From NCBI GenBank assembly GCA_002329155.1, contig DCXY01000003.1:1-39763 (forward strand): 39,763 nucleotides of DNA. The letters run 5' to 3'. Position numbers and translations under genes: made by a program. Below are positions 31,307-39,763 of the stretch, piece after piece. The DNA comes from Stenotrophomonas sp. UBA2124. GTDB taxonomy: Bacteria; Pseudomonadota; Gammaproteobacteria; Xanthomonadales; Xanthomonadaceae. Each line of letters starts with the position of its first letter. The first letter of the stretch is position 1. Below the pieces are notes generated by a model that ran no database searches, was not told the DNA's origin, and saw nothing but the letters and a program-made list of their open reading frames with translations.

Positions 31307-32044
31307 ATGAGCCAGCACACTTCTTCTTCCGCCATCGGCCTGGTCGGCTTCGATGGCGATGACACGCTCTGGAAGAGCGAGGACTTCTACCGCCAGGCAG
31401 AGCAGGATTTCGAGGCCATTCTCGGCCACTACATCGACCTGCACGACGCCGGCACCGCGCAGCACCTGTTGAAGGTGGAACGTCGCAACCTGCAGATCTT
31501 CGGCTACGGCGCCAAGGGCATGACCCTGTCGATGCTGGAGGCGGCCTGCGAACTCACCGACGAGAAGATTTCCGCCCACCACCTGCGCCAGATCATCGAG
31601 ATCGGCCGCCATACCCTGCAGCATCCCGTGGAAGTCATCGACGGTGTGCGCGAGGCGGTGGCCGCCATCGCCGCCGAGTACCCGGTGGTGCTGATCACCA
31701 AGGGCGACCTGTTCCACCAGGAGCAGAAGATCGAACGCTCCGGCCTGCGCGATCTGTTCCCGCGCATCGAGATTGTTTCGGAGAAGGACCAGTCTACCTA
31801 CGCGCGCGTGCTGGCCGAGTTCGACCTGCCTGCCGAGCGTTTCGTGATGGTGGGCAATTCGCTGCGCTCGGATATCGAACCGGTGCTGCAGCTGGGCGGC
31901 TGGGGCGTGTACACGCCGTATGCGGTGACCTGGGCGCATGAGGCCGAGCACGGTGTATCCGACGACGCGCCACGCCTGCACCAGGCCGACACCGCGCACC
32001 AGTGGCCGCAGGCCGTGCGCGCCATCGCGGCGCAGGCAGGCTGA
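31307..32044 (+). CDS. HAD-superfamily hydrolase (phosphatase-like)
   Basis: The 245-residue cytosolic protein has the haloacid dehalogenase motifs: motif I GFDGDDTLW (DxDxT with the nucleophile Asp), motif II VVLITKGD, motif III Lys within VSEKDQSTY, and motif IV VGNSLRSDIEP. A helical cap domain lies between motifs I and II, as in class I members. The substrate cannot be told from sequence. The ATG at 31307 (MSQHTSSSA) is chosen; TATGCT just upstream (31294-31299) would make the message nearly leaderless. An upstream in-frame ATG at 31295 is possible. It ends 2 bp before the next start, so both genes are coupled. Confidence 0.88.
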   Translation: MSQHTSSSAIGLVGFDGDDTLWKSEDFYRQAEQDFEAILGHYIDLHDAGTAQHLLKVERRNLQIFGYGAKGMTLSMLEAACELTDEKISAHHLRQIIEIGRHTLQHPVEVIDGVREAVAAIAAEYPVVLITKGDLFHQEQKIERSGLRDLFPRIEIVSEKDQSTYARVLAEFDLPAERFVMVGNSLRSDIEPVLQLGGWGVYTPYAVTWAHEAEHGVSDDAPRLHQADTAHQWPQAVRAIAAQAG

Positions 32045-32046
32045 GC

Positions 32047-32619
32047 GTGGTGACGCGGGCCGTGGTCAGGTCGCGTAGCTTGCGGGCGCTGCTGGCGGCA
32101 TTGCTGCTGGGCGCGGCATCGGTAGCATGGGCGCAGCAGCCCGCACCCGCGCCGGCCATCAACGCCGCGCCCGTGTACGCCCCCGGCACTGACGATGCCT
32201 GGGTGGATCGCCAGCTGGCCAGCATCAACGCCTATGCCTCGCGCTATCCGGACGCCTTCGTGGACGAACTGGTGCGCTATGCCGGTGCGCGCCGTGGCTA
32301 TGTGCAGGCACTGATGGGCGAACACGGCTGGAGCGCGGGCGATGTGTACTTCGCCTGCTTCTGGGGCAAGGTGACCCAGCGCGATTGCCGTGAGCTGGTG
32401 CGCGCCCGCGCGGCCCTGCCCGGTGCCGGCTGGAAGCAGGTGGTGGAGAGCCTGCAGCCGGCGCCGGAGAACCTGGACTGGCGCGCCCTGCGCCACGCCA
32501 TCGTCGCCAGCCACGACCACTGGGACCGCCCGATCACCCTGGATGCCCTGCTGCAGCGCCAGCTGGGCGACCGCGCGCAGCGGGATGCGGCGGCGCGCAG
32601 CAAGGACGGGAAGGGTTAG
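32047..32619 (+). CDS. Secreted protein of unknown function
   Basis: I do not recognise this family. The 190-residue product has a signal peptide (RSLRALLAALLLGAASVAWAQ), then a short Ala/Pro-rich linker. The mostly helical domain contains DDAWVDRQLASINAYASRY, FACFWGKVTQRDC and HDHWDRPITLDALL. Two cysteines (in FACF and RDC) could form a disulfide. The GTG at 32047 lies 2 bp after the HAD gene stop and a second GTG follows at once; no clear ribosome-binding site is seen, so translation is probably coupled. It may be a small lineage-specific periplasmic protein. Confidence 0.7.
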   Translation: MVTRAVVRSRSLRALLAALLLGAASVAWAQQPAPAPAINAAPVYAPGTDDAWVDRQLASINAYASRYPDAFVDELVRYAGARRGYVQALMGEHGWSAGDVYFACFWGKVTQRDCRELVRARAALPGAGWKQVVESLQPAPENLDWRALRHAIVASHDHWDRPITLDALLQRQLGDRAQRDAAARSKDGKG

Positions 32620-32781
32620 GCCGAGACCAGGCTGTTGCGGGGTGGCTTGTGCGGTCCCGGCTGCCATCGGGCTGTCATTCCCCCGCAGGCGGGGAGGCCG
32701 GCATTCCGGCTGCGATGGCCGTCGCCCCCCGATCCGGGCGAAAATGGGCGCTTCCCCGATCCTGCGACTGCGCGCCCCGAC

Positions 32782-34146
32782 ATGACCGCTGACCGTTTCG
32801 CTACCACCGACCATATCCGCAGCCTGTTCTCGCAGGCGATGTCGCACATGTACCGCACCGAAGTGCCGTTGTACGGCACGCTGGTGGAACTGGTGGGCGA
32901 AGTGAATGCCGACGTGCTGGCAGCGCATCCGGACATGGCCGAGCAGATGCAGCGCAGCGGCGAGCGCGAACGTCTGGATGTGGAGCGCCATGGCGCCATC
33001 CGCGTCGGCACGGCGGAGGAGCTGGCCACGCTGCGGCGTCTGTTCGCGGTGATGGGCATGCAGCCGGTGGGCTACTACGACCTGTCCGTCGCCGGCGTGC
33101 CGGTGCATTCCACCGCGTTCCGCCCGGTGGATGGCGAGGCACTCAACCGCAACCCGTTCCGTGTGTTCACCTCGCTGTTGCGGCTGGAGCTGATCGAGGA
33201 CGAGGCGCTGCGTACCCAGGCGGCCGACATCCTGTCCCGCCGCACCATCTTCACTCCCGGCGTGCTGGCGCTGATCGAACAGTGCGAACGCGAGGGTGGC
33301 CTGAGCGAAGACGATGCGTGGCGCTTCGTGGTGGAGGCGCTGGAAACCTTCCGCTGGCACAACGAGGCGACGGTATCGCTGCAGACCTACCACGCGCTGC
33401 ACGGGGCGCACCGTCTGGTGGCCGATGTGGTCAGCTTCCGCGGTCCGCACATCAACCACCTCACGCCACGCACGCTGGACATCGACGCCGCGCAGGCGTC
33501 CATGCATGCGCGCGGTCTTGCGGCCAAGGCCGTGATCGAAGGTCCACCGCGTCGCGCGTGCCCGATCCTGCTGCGCCAGACCAGCTTCAAGGCGCTGGAG
33601 GAAATGGTGCATTTCCCGTCCGGTGCCGACAACGAAGCGGGCACGCATACCGCGCGTTTCGGCGAGATCGAGCAGCGTGGGCTTGCGCTGACGCCCAAGG
33701 GCCGCGCGCTGTACGACACGCTGCTGGCACAGGCGCGCGAGAACAACGGCGCGGGCAGCACGGGCGGTGACTATGTGCAGCGCCTGCAGGCCGCGTTCGC
33801 CGGTTTCCCCGATGATCACGCCACGCTGCGCCGCGAAGGCCTGGGCTATTACCGCTATGCACTGACCGATGCAGGCCGCGCGCTGCCGGCGAGCGAACGT
33901 GATCTGCCGGCAGAGGTGCTGATCGAACGTGGCCTGGCCACGGCCGACCCGATCATCTACGAGGATTTCCTGCCGGTGAGTGCGGCGGGTATCTTCCAGT
34001 CCAACCTGGGCGGCGACGAACAGCGCGCCTATGCTGCACGCGCCAACCGTGATGCCTTCGAGCAGGCACTGGGCGCGAGGGTCAGCGATGAGTTCGTGAT
34101 CTATGAGCGGTTGCAGGCGGAATCGCTGGCGTCGTTGGGGGCCTGA
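32782..34146 (+). CDS. DUF1338 family enzyme, 2-oxoadipate dioxygenase/decarboxylase (HglS/YdcJ) type
   Basis: The family (PF07063) uses iron to convert 2-oxoadipate to D-2-hydroxyglutarate in lysine breakdown (Pseudomonas putida HglS). The 454-residue length fits. Metal and substrate residues lie in the segments VPVHSTAFRPV, PHINHLTPRTLDID and an Glu-rich stretch around HTARFGEIEQRG, all like the vicinal-oxygen-chelate fold of HglS. The frame opens at 32635, but ATG 32782 (MTADRFATTDHIRSLFS) is the family-like start. No Shine-Dalgarno sequence is present; the message may be leaderless. No other lysine catabolism genes are in the window. It converges on smeK across a repeat-filled junction. 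Confidence 0.87.
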   Translation: MTADRFATTDHIRSLFSQAMSHMYRTEVPLYGTLVELVGEVNADVLAAHPDMAEQMQRSGERERLDVERHGAIRVGTAEELATLRRLFAVMGMQPVGYYDLSVAGVPVHSTAFRPVDGEALNRNPFRVFTSLLRLELIEDEALRTQAADILSRRTIFTPGVLALIEQCEREGGLSEDDAWRFVVEALETFRWHNEATVSLQTYHALHGAHRLVADVVSFRGPHINHLTPRTLDIDAAQASMHARGLAAKAVIEGPPRRACPILLRQTSFKALEEMVHFPSGADNEAGTHTARFGEIEQRGLALTPKGRALYDTLLAQARENNGAGSTGGDYVQRLQAAFAGFPDDHATLRREGLGYYRYALTDAGRALPASERDLPAEVLIERGLATADPIIYEDFLPVSAAGIFQSNLGGDEQRAYAARANRDAFEQALGARVSDEFVIYERLQAESLASLGA

Positions 34147-34153
34147 AAGACTT

Positions 34154-34394
34154 ACCCCTCCCCAACCCTCCCCTCCGTGCTGCGCACGCAAGGGAGGGGG
34201 CAGAAGCGGCTTCATGCAGTCTGTTTCGGTCCTGCGTGATCACTCCCTCCCCTTCGTGCTGTGCACGCAAGGGAGGGAGCCGAAGCGGCTTCACGCTGTT
34301 TGTTCCAGTCCCACGAGAAGCGATCAGGTCGCGCGCCGCCAGCTTTTCCCCCTCCCTTGCGTGCGCAGCACGGAGGGGAGGGCCGGGGAGGGGT
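34154..34394. repeat. Three C-rich/G-rich palindromes at the DUF1338-smeK convergent junction
   Basis: Copy 1 (34154-34200) and copy 2 (34241-34280) are in the same orientation, and both end AGGGAGGG... then GAAGCGGCTTCA. Copy 3 (34347-34394) is inverted relative to copy 1, so copies 1 and 3 could fold as one long stem of about 45 bp. The core CCCTCCCCTCCGTGCTGCGC matches the repeat family at 7439 and 20277. No gene is seen in 34147-34414. Confidence 0.8.
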
Positions 34395-34414
34395 GCTCCT
34401 GGCTCAGCCTTGAA

Positions 34415-37400
34415 TCAGGCCCGCGCCACCTTCCGCAGACGCGTGCGCTCCTTCCGGCGCGCACGCCAGTTGCGCCAATGCTGCTGCAGGCAGGAGAAGA
34501 TCACGTACAGCGCGGGGGTGCTGAGCAGGGTCAGGCTCTGCGAGATCAGCAGACCGCCGATCATGGCGATGCCCAAGGGGCGGCGCAGTTCCGAGCCTTC
34601 GCCCAGGCCGATGGCCAGCGGCAGCGCGGCCAGGATGGCGACCATGGTGGTCATCATGATCGGGCGGAACCGCACGATGCTCGCTTCGCGTACCGCTTCG
34701 GCAGGCGACCTGCCGTGCTCACGCTGCGCTACCAGCGCGAAGTCGATCATCATGATCGCGTTCTTCTTGACGATGCCGATCAGCAGCACCAGCGCGATCA
34801 TCGAGATCACCGAAAGGTCGGTGCTGGTCGCCCATAACGCCAGCAACGCGCCCATGCCCGCTGCAGGCAGGGTCGAGAGAATCGTCACCGGGTGCACGAG
34901 ATTCTCGTACAGCATGCCCAGCACGATGTAGACGGTGGCGATGGCGGCCACGATCAGCATCAGCATCGAGGTGGGATCCATCGCCTGACGGAAGCCGCCG
35001 CGCGCGGCCTGGCGGATGTCGCCCGGCATGCGCAGGCCGTCGATGGCCGCCTTGACGATGGCATCGCCTTCGCCACTGCTCACGCCCGGCGCAAGGTTGT
35101 AGCTCAGGTCCATCACGGTGTACTGGTTCTGGTGGGTCACCTGCGACGGTGCCAGCCCCGGTTCCTGATGCGCGAAGGCGGTCAGCGGAATCATCTGGCC
35201 GCTGTTGGAGGACACGTACAGGTCCTCGATCGCGGCGGGGCTGGCGGTCTGGCTGGGCAGTGCGTTCACCACCACCCCGTACTGGTTGAGGTCGGCATAG
35301 ATGGTGGAAATCTGCCGCTGGCCGAACGCGCCATACAGCGCACCGTCGATGGCGCCGATGGTCACGCCCAGCCGTGATGCCTTCTCGCGGTCGATGATGA
35401 TCTTCTGCATCAGGCCGCCCTTGTCCACGTCCGACCCCACGTCGCGCAGCTTCGGATTCTGCTTCAGCACTTCCACCAGCCGGGGCAGCCAGATGGCGAG
35501 CTGGCCGGCGTCGTTGCCCTGCAGGGTCACGCGGTTCTGCGCGCCCTGTGAACCACCGCCGCCGCCATCGGACGGCAGGTCCTGGATGGCGCGCAGGCGC
35601 ACGTCCAGATCCGGAAACTGCGCGGCCTTGGCGCTGAGCCGCGTGACCACCACGTTGGTCGGTTCCTCACGGCCCTCGGCCTGGGTCTTCAGTTCGATGT
35701 TGAACTGCGCGCTGCTGCCCTGCCGGCTGGAGCCCAACCGCGCACCCACCATCTTCACCGCAGGGTCGGCCAGGAACATGTCGCTGAGGCGCCGCTGGCG
35801 CTCGCTCATTTCCTGGAACGACACCGTGGCGCTGGAGCTGGCGCGCCCCCAGATCAGGCCGGTGTCCTGCTCGGGGAAGGAACCTTTGCTCACCGCACCG
35901 GCCAGATAGAACGTGGCCACGATCAGCAGCAGCGGTGTCAGCGCCAGCAGCAGTGCATGGCGCAGCGAGAAATCCAGCGCCACCGTGTAGATGCGCAGCA
36001 TGCCTTCGTGCACGCGGTCGAGCAGGCGGTTGGTGCGTGACTGCCGCGCATTGACCTCGTGCGGTTGCAGGAAGCGCGCGCACAGTGCGGGCGTCAGCGT
36101 CAGCGAGACCAGCGCCGACACCAGAATCGCGGCCACCAGCGTCAGCGTGAACTCGCGGAAGAACGCCCCCATCATGCCCTGCGCGAAGATGATGGGCAGG
36201 AACACTGCCACCAGCGAGGCGGTGATGGAGACGATGGTGAAGCCGATTTCCTTGGCGCCGGCCATCGCGGCTTCCTGGCGGGGCATGCCCTCGTCCAGGT
36301 GGCGCATGATGTTCTCGATCACGACGATCGCATCGTCCACCACAAAGCCGATCGCGATCACCAGCGCCAGCAGGGTCAGGTTGTTGAGGGTGAAGCCCAG
36401 CGTGGTCATCACCAGTGCCGCGCCGGCCAGTGACAGCGGCACGGTGATGGCGGCAATCAGCGTTGGCGCCAGCCGGCGCAGGAACAGCGCCATGGTCAGG
36501 ATCACCATGGCCAGGCTGATCATCAGGGTGATCTGCACTTCGGCCAGCGAGGCGCGGATGGTGGGCGTGCGGTCGAAGTAGGGGGTCAGCGTGGTGCCGG
36601 CATCCAAATACCCGGTGAGCGATGGCACGGCCTCTTTCACCCGGTCCACCGTGGCGACCAGGTTGTCACCGCTGCGCAGGTATACGTACATCAGCACGCC
36701 GCGCTTGCCGTTGAACCAGGCCGCCTGGTAGGCATCCTGCTGGCCGTCGTACACGGTGGCGACATCCTTCAGCCGCACCACCGCGCCGTCATGCGTGGCG
36801 ATGGCGACGTTGGCGAAGTCCGAGGCCTTGCGCATCTGGTCGTTGAGGACGATGGCGGTCTGGCTGCTGTCGTCGCTGAGGAAGCCCAGCGGCGAGGCCA
36901 CGTTGGCCGCGCGCATGGCGTTGCGCAGGTCGTCCGGGCTCAGCCCCAGCGCGCTCATCGCACGCAGGTTGAGGTCCACGCGCACGGCGGGTGTCGATGC
37001 GCCGGCGATGTCCACCTGCGACACGCCCGGCAGCTGCCGCAGCCGCTGCGCCAGCAGCGAGTCGGCCATGTTGTACAGCTCGGCCACCGACTGCGTGTCC
37101 GAGGTCAGCGACAGCGCGATCACCGGGTCGTCGTTGGGGTTGGCCTTCTGGTAGGTGGGCGTGTTGATGCCCGCCGGCAGGTCGGCCATGGCCGCGTTGA
37201 TCGCGGCCTGCACGTCCTGCGCCGCCGCGTCGATGTCGCGGCTGGTGTTGAACATCAGGAACACCATGCTGCGGCCATCGCTGCTGCTCGAGCGCATGGT
37301 GTCGATGCCGGGCACCTGGCCCAGATGGCGTTCCAGCGGCGCGGTGACGGTGGCGGCCATGGTGTCCGCATCGGCGCCGGTGTTGGACGCCTGCACGAAG

Positions 37401-37534
37401 ATCACCGGAATCGACAGGTTCGGCAGGGCCGCAACGCCCAGCCGCAGGTAGCAGACCAGGCCGGCGAAGAACAGGCCGATGGCCAGCAGGCTGATGCCGA
37501 TCGGGCGCTTGATGAAGGGCGCGGAGATGTTCAT
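34415..37534 (-). CDS. smeK: RND multidrug efflux transporter, MdtC-like, SmeK
   Basis: This 1039-residue inner-membrane proton-driven pump is the second of a tandem pair. Features are the N-terminus MNISAPFIKRPIGISLLAIG, twelve membrane helices, and two large periplasmic loops. The TM4 proton-relay motif is GFVVDDAIVVIENIMRHLDEG, and the conserved C-terminal half has LLIGIVKKNAIMMIDFALVA and FRPIMMTTMVAILAALPLAIG. It is closest to Escherichia coli MdtC; in Stenotrophomonas maltophilia the matching pair is SmeJ-SmeK, served by the membrane-fusion protein SmeI. It starts 9 bp after smeJ with AAGGG as ribosome site. The gene ends at a palindrome-rich junction. Confidence 0.9.
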   Translation of the reverse strand: MNISAPFIKRPIGISLLAIGLFFAGLVCYLRLGVAALPNLSIPVIFVQASNTGADADTMAATVTAPLERHLGQVPGIDTMRSSSSDGRSMVFLMFNTSRDIDAAAQDVQAAINAAMADLPAGINTPTYQKANPNDDPVIALSLTSDTQSVAELYNMADSLLAQRLRQLPGVSQVDIAGASTPAVRVDLNLRAMSALGLSPDDLRNAMRAANVASPLGFLSDDSSQTAIVLNDQMRKASDFANVAIATHDGAVVRLKDVATVYDGQQDAYQAAWFNGKRGVLMYVYLRSGDNLVATVDRVKEAVPSLTGYLDAGTTLTPYFDRTPTIRASLAEVQITLMISLAMVILTMALFLRRLAPTLIAAITVPLSLAGAALVMTTLGFTLNNLTLLALVIAIGFVVDDAIVVIENIMRHLDEGMPRQEAAMAGAKEIGFTIVSITASLVAVFLPIIFAQGMMGAFFREFTLTLVAAILVSALVSLTLTPALCARFLQPHEVNARQSRTNRLLDRVHEGMLRIYTVALDFSLRHALLLALTPLLLIVATFYLAGAVSKGSFPEQDTGLIWGRASSSATVSFQEMSERQRRLSDMFLADPAVKMVGARLGSSRQGSSAQFNIELKTQAEGREEPTNVVVTRLSAKAAQFPDLDVRLRAIQDLPSDGGGGGSQGAQNRVTLQGNDAGQLAIWLPRLVEVLKQNPKLRDVGSDVDKGGLMQKIIIDREKASRLGVTIGAIDGALYGAFGQRQISTIYADLNQYGVVVNALPSQTASPAAIEDLYVSSNSGQMIPLTAFAHQEPGLAPSQVTHQNQYTVMDLSYNLAPGVSSGEGDAIVKAAIDGLRMPGDIRQAARGGFRQAMDPTSMLMLIVAAIATVYIVLGMLYENLVHPVTILSTLPAAGMGALLALWATSTDLSVISMIALVLLIGIVKKNAIMMIDFALVAQREHGRSPAEAVREASIVRFRPIMMTTMVAILAALPLAIGLGEGSELRRPLGIAMIGGLLISQSLTLLSTPALYVIFSCLQQHWRNWRARRKERTRLRKVARA

Positions 37535-37543
37535 GCCGCGCCC

Positions 37544-39763
37544 TTACCTGGCGGCCTGCAGGCGTGCGGCAGCGCGCTGCTCGCGGCGCCGCGCCGCCCA
37601 CTCGGACATGCGCTCGAAGTACAGGTAGATCACCGGCGTGGTGTACAGCGTCACCAGCTGCGAGAGCAGCAGGCCGCCGACGATGGCCACGCCCAGCGGG
37701 CGGCGCAGCTCCGAGCCGATGCCGGTGCCAAGCGCCAGCGGCAGCGCGCCCAGCATGGCCGCGGCGGTGGTCATCATGATCGGGCGGAAACGCAGCAGGC
37801 AGGCGCGGCGGATCGCCTCATGGGCATTGGCGCCGGCACGCTGCGCGTCCAGCGCGAAGTCGATCATCATGATCGCGTTCTTCTTGACGATGCCGATCAG
37901 CAGCACGATGCCGACGATGCCGTCCACCGACAGGCTCATGCCGCACAGGTACAGCGCCAGCAGCGCGCCCACGCCGGCCGGCGGCAGGGTGGAGATGATG
38001 GTCAGCGGGTGGATGTAGCTCTCGTACAGCACGCCCAGCACGATGTAGATCACCGCGATGGCGGCCAGCAGCAACAGCACCACGTCGGTCTGGCTGCTGG
38101 AGAACTCGGCGGCGGTGCCAATGAACTGCGCCTGCATCTGCTCCAGCAGCTGCAGCCCGGCCACGGCCTTGTTGATGGCATCCACGCCTTCGGACAGCGA
38201 ATACCCCGGCGCCAGGTTGAACGACACCGTGGCCGACGGCAGCTGCTGCTGGTGGCTGACGATCAGCGGCGCGGTGCCCGGCTGCGCGGTGGCGATGGCC
38301 GACAGCGGAATGCTGCCACCGCCGCCCAGCGCGATGCCGGTGTTGCTGTTGCCGATGCCGGTGGCGGTGGAGGAGTTGCTCGACGTCACCTGGCCCAGCG
38401 TGGTCGCATTGCTGCCGCTGAGCGTGCCGCTGCCGTTGCTGCCGATGGCCAGCTGGTTCATCAGCGCATCGGTGGTGCGGAACTCCGGTGCCACTTCCAG
38501 CACCACGCGGTACTGGTTGAGCTGGGTGAAGATGGTGGAGATCTGGCGCTGACCGTAGGCGTCGTACAGCGTGTCGTCGATGGTCTGCATCGGCACGCCG
38601 TAACGGCTGGCCTTGTCGCGGTCCACTTCGACATGCAGTGCGCGGCCATGGTTGGCCAGGTTGTTGTCCACGTCGGCCAGCTCGGGCAGGCGGCGCAGTG
38701 CATCGGTGACGCGCGCAGTCTGCGTGGCCAGCTCGGCGCTGTCCATGTCCGAGAGCGAGAACTGGTAGGCGGTGGCAGCCACGCGCGTATCCAGCGTCAC
38801 GTCCTGCACCGGCTTGAGGTACAGCGCCACGCCGGGGATGTGCGCGGCGGCGGCCTGCAGGCGCGGCAGGATCACGTCCAGCCCGTCGCGGTCGCCACGG
38901 TCCTTGAGCACGATGCTCAGCTGGCCCTGGTTGAGCGTGGGGTTCATGCTGCCGGCGCCGATATAGGCGGCCACGCCGCTCACCGCCGGGTCGTCGTGCA
39001 GGGCCGCGGCCACGGCCTGGGTGCGCTGCTGCATCTGGTCGAAGGCCACGTTCTGGTCGGCCAGCACCACGCCGGTGATCATGCCGGTGTCCTGGTCGGG
39101 CAGCAGACCCTTGGGAATGAGCATGTACAGCAGCACGGTCAGCGCCACCGAAGCCAGCGCGATGCCCAGCGTCAGCGGCTGGTGGCGCAGCACCCAGTCC
39201 AGGGTGCGCTCGTACAGATGCACGATGCGCGTCCACAGGTTGCTGCGGCCCTCGGCAGCGGCGCGCTCGTGTGCGTCGTCGCCTTCGGGCAGCGCGTCGG
39301 GCTTGAGCAGGTAGGCGCACATCATGGGGGTGAGCGTCAGCGAGATCAGCATCGAGATCGCCACCGCGATGGACAGCACCCACGCGAACTCATGGAACAG
39401 GCGTCCGGTGACGCCCGGCATCAGGATCAGCGGCAGGAACACCGCGATCAGCGATACCGTCAGCGACAGCACGGTGAAGCCGATCTCCTTTGAACCGACT
39501 TCCGCCGCTTCCTTGCCGTCCCTGCCCTGCTCGATGTAGCGCACGATGTTCTCGATCATCACGATCGCATCGTCCACCACGAAGCCGGTGGCCACGGTCA
39601 GCGCCATCAGCGAGAGGTTGTCCAGCGACATGCCGGCGAAGGCCATCACGCCGAAGGTGCCCAGCAGCGACAGCGGCACCGCCACGGACGGAATCACCGT
39701 CGCCCACAGCCGGCGCAGGAACACGAAGATCACCGCCACCACCAGGCAGATGGTGAGCACCAG
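37544..39763 (-). CDS. smeJ: RND multidrug efflux transporter, MdtB-like, SmeJ (5' end outside window)
   Basis: About 739 C-terminal residues of an MdtB-like pump are visible; the start lies beyond the window. The visible part opens in the TM2-TM4 region (GFVVDDAIVMIENIVRYIEQG), runs through the second half (GTGIGSELRRPLGVAIVGGLLLSQLVTLYTTPVIYLYF) and stops at 37544. It works with SmeK as a heteromeric pump. An oddity is a Ser/Gly/Asn/Thr-rich insert of about 40 residues (38312-38440) in the periplasmic part just before GSIPLSAIA. Escherichia coli MdtB has only a short turn at that place. No terminator separates it from smeK. Confidence 0.9.
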   Translation of the reverse strand: MVLTICLVVAVIFVFLRRLWATVIPSVAVPLSLLGTFGVMAFAGMSLDNLSLMALTVATGFVVDDAIVMIENIVRYIEQGRDGKEAAEVGSKEIGFTVLSLTVSLIAVFLPLILMPGVTGRLFHEFAWVLSIAVAISMLISLTLTPMMCAYLLKPDALPEGDDAHERAAAEGRSNLWTRIVHLYERTLDWVLRHQPLTLGIALASVALTVLLYMLIPKGLLPDQDTGMITGVVLADQNVAFDQMQQRTQAVAAALHDDPAVSGVAAYIGAGSMNPTLNQGQLSIVLKDRGDRDGLDVILPRLQAAAAHIPGVALYLKPVQDVTLDTRVAATAYQFSLSDMDSAELATQTARVTDALRRLPELADVDNNLANHGRALHVEVDRDKASRYGVPMQTIDDTLYDAYGQRQISTIFTQLNQYRVVLEVAPEFRTTDALMNQLAIGSNGSGTLSGSNATTLGQVTSSNSSTATGIGNSNTGIALGGGGSIPLSAIATAQPGTAPLIVSHQQQLPSATVSFNLAPGYSLSEGVDAINKAVAGLQLLEQMQAQFIGTAAEFSSSQTDVVLLLLAAIAVIYIVLGVLYESYIHPLTIISTLPPAGVGALLALYLCGMSLSVDGIVGIVLLIGIVKKNAIMMIDFALDAQRAGANAHEAIRRACLLRFRPIMMTTAAAMLGALPLALGTGIGSELRRPLGVAIVGGLLLSQLVTLYTTPVIYLYFERMSEWAARRREQRAAARLQAAR

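Noticed and set aside
31798..34215. 805-codon open frame on the minus strand
   Set aside because: It runs antisense to three recognisable genes (HAD, secreted protein, DUF1338), and its composition is typical of shadow frames.
34154..34394. Possible CRISPR array from repeated G-rich units
   Set aside because: There are only three copies, in mixed orientation, with unequal spacing and no cas genes. The units are dispersed palindromes.
36791..39493. 900-codon open frame on the plus strand opposite smeJ/smeK
   Set aside because: It is the antisense shadow of two clear RND genes in GC-rich DNA. Its translation is His/Gln/Arg-rich without domains.

Overview
The window is about 39.8 kb of GC-rich gammaproteobacterial chromosome. 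It most resembles Stenotrophomonas (Xanthomonadaceae). The evidence is GTAG-headed palindromes of the SMAG type, a tandem MdtB/MdtC-type RND pair matching smeJ-smeK, and the layout of the cytochrome oxidase assembly genes. There are no rRNA or tRNA genes, transposases, prophage genes or CRISPR arrays. It is ordinary chromosome with unusually repeat-rich intergenic regions. All calls come from reading the sequence and recalled family knowledge; no searches were run.

Layout. (1) 1-3998: end of the aa3 oxidase cluster. It holds the 3' end of subunit III, a DUF2909 membrane peptide on the opposite strand, SURF1, a SCO-like CxxxC membrane protein, ctaA (heme A synthase) and ctaB (heme O synthase). 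(2) 4012-9601, mostly minus strand: an SBF-like transporter, an exported phosphatase-like protein, dnaG, yihY, yqeY and rpsU. This is a macromolecular-synthesis cluster without rpoD, transcribed away from tsaD. (3) 9602-12525, plus strand: tsaD, folB and a YbdG-type mechanosensitive channel. (4) 12526-15320: a cytosolic GH3 beta-glucosidase flanked on both sides by about 175 bp inverted composite repeats. (5) 15431-17154: a small membrane protein and a PQQ-type sugar dehydrogenase.

(6) 17289-30176 is the most interesting part. It is a two-directional set of genes that reads as a cell-wall-peptide (muropeptide) acquisition and breakdown locus. One minus-strand unit has an RpiR-type regulator, a YkuD-type L,D-peptidase/transpeptidase and a DAACS symporter. 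A second has an exported SH3b-NlpC/P60 endopeptidase translationally coupled to an L-Ala-D/L-Glu-type dipeptide epimerase. The plus-strand unit has an exported transglutaminase-like protein, an Oar-like TonB-dependent receptor, a beta-lactamase-fold serine hydrolase and an exported VanX-type D-Ala-D-Ala dipeptidase. The divergent promoter region between the last two units carries a perfect palindrome (TGGAATA-TT-TATTCCA), a good candidate for the RpiR operator. The symporter has Cys where glutamate/aspartate transporters have the side-chain-binding Arg, which suggests a neutral amino acid substrate such as alanine. The whole-system role is inference.

(7) 30229-34146: a small membrane protein, a secreted EF-hand protein, a HAD hydrolase, an unrecognised secreted protein and a DUF1338 (2-oxoadipate decarboxylase/HglS-type) enzyme. 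(8) 34154-39763, minus strand: a repeat-filled convergent junction, then smeK and the 3' part of smeJ. SmeJ carries an odd Ser/Gly/Asn-rich insertion.
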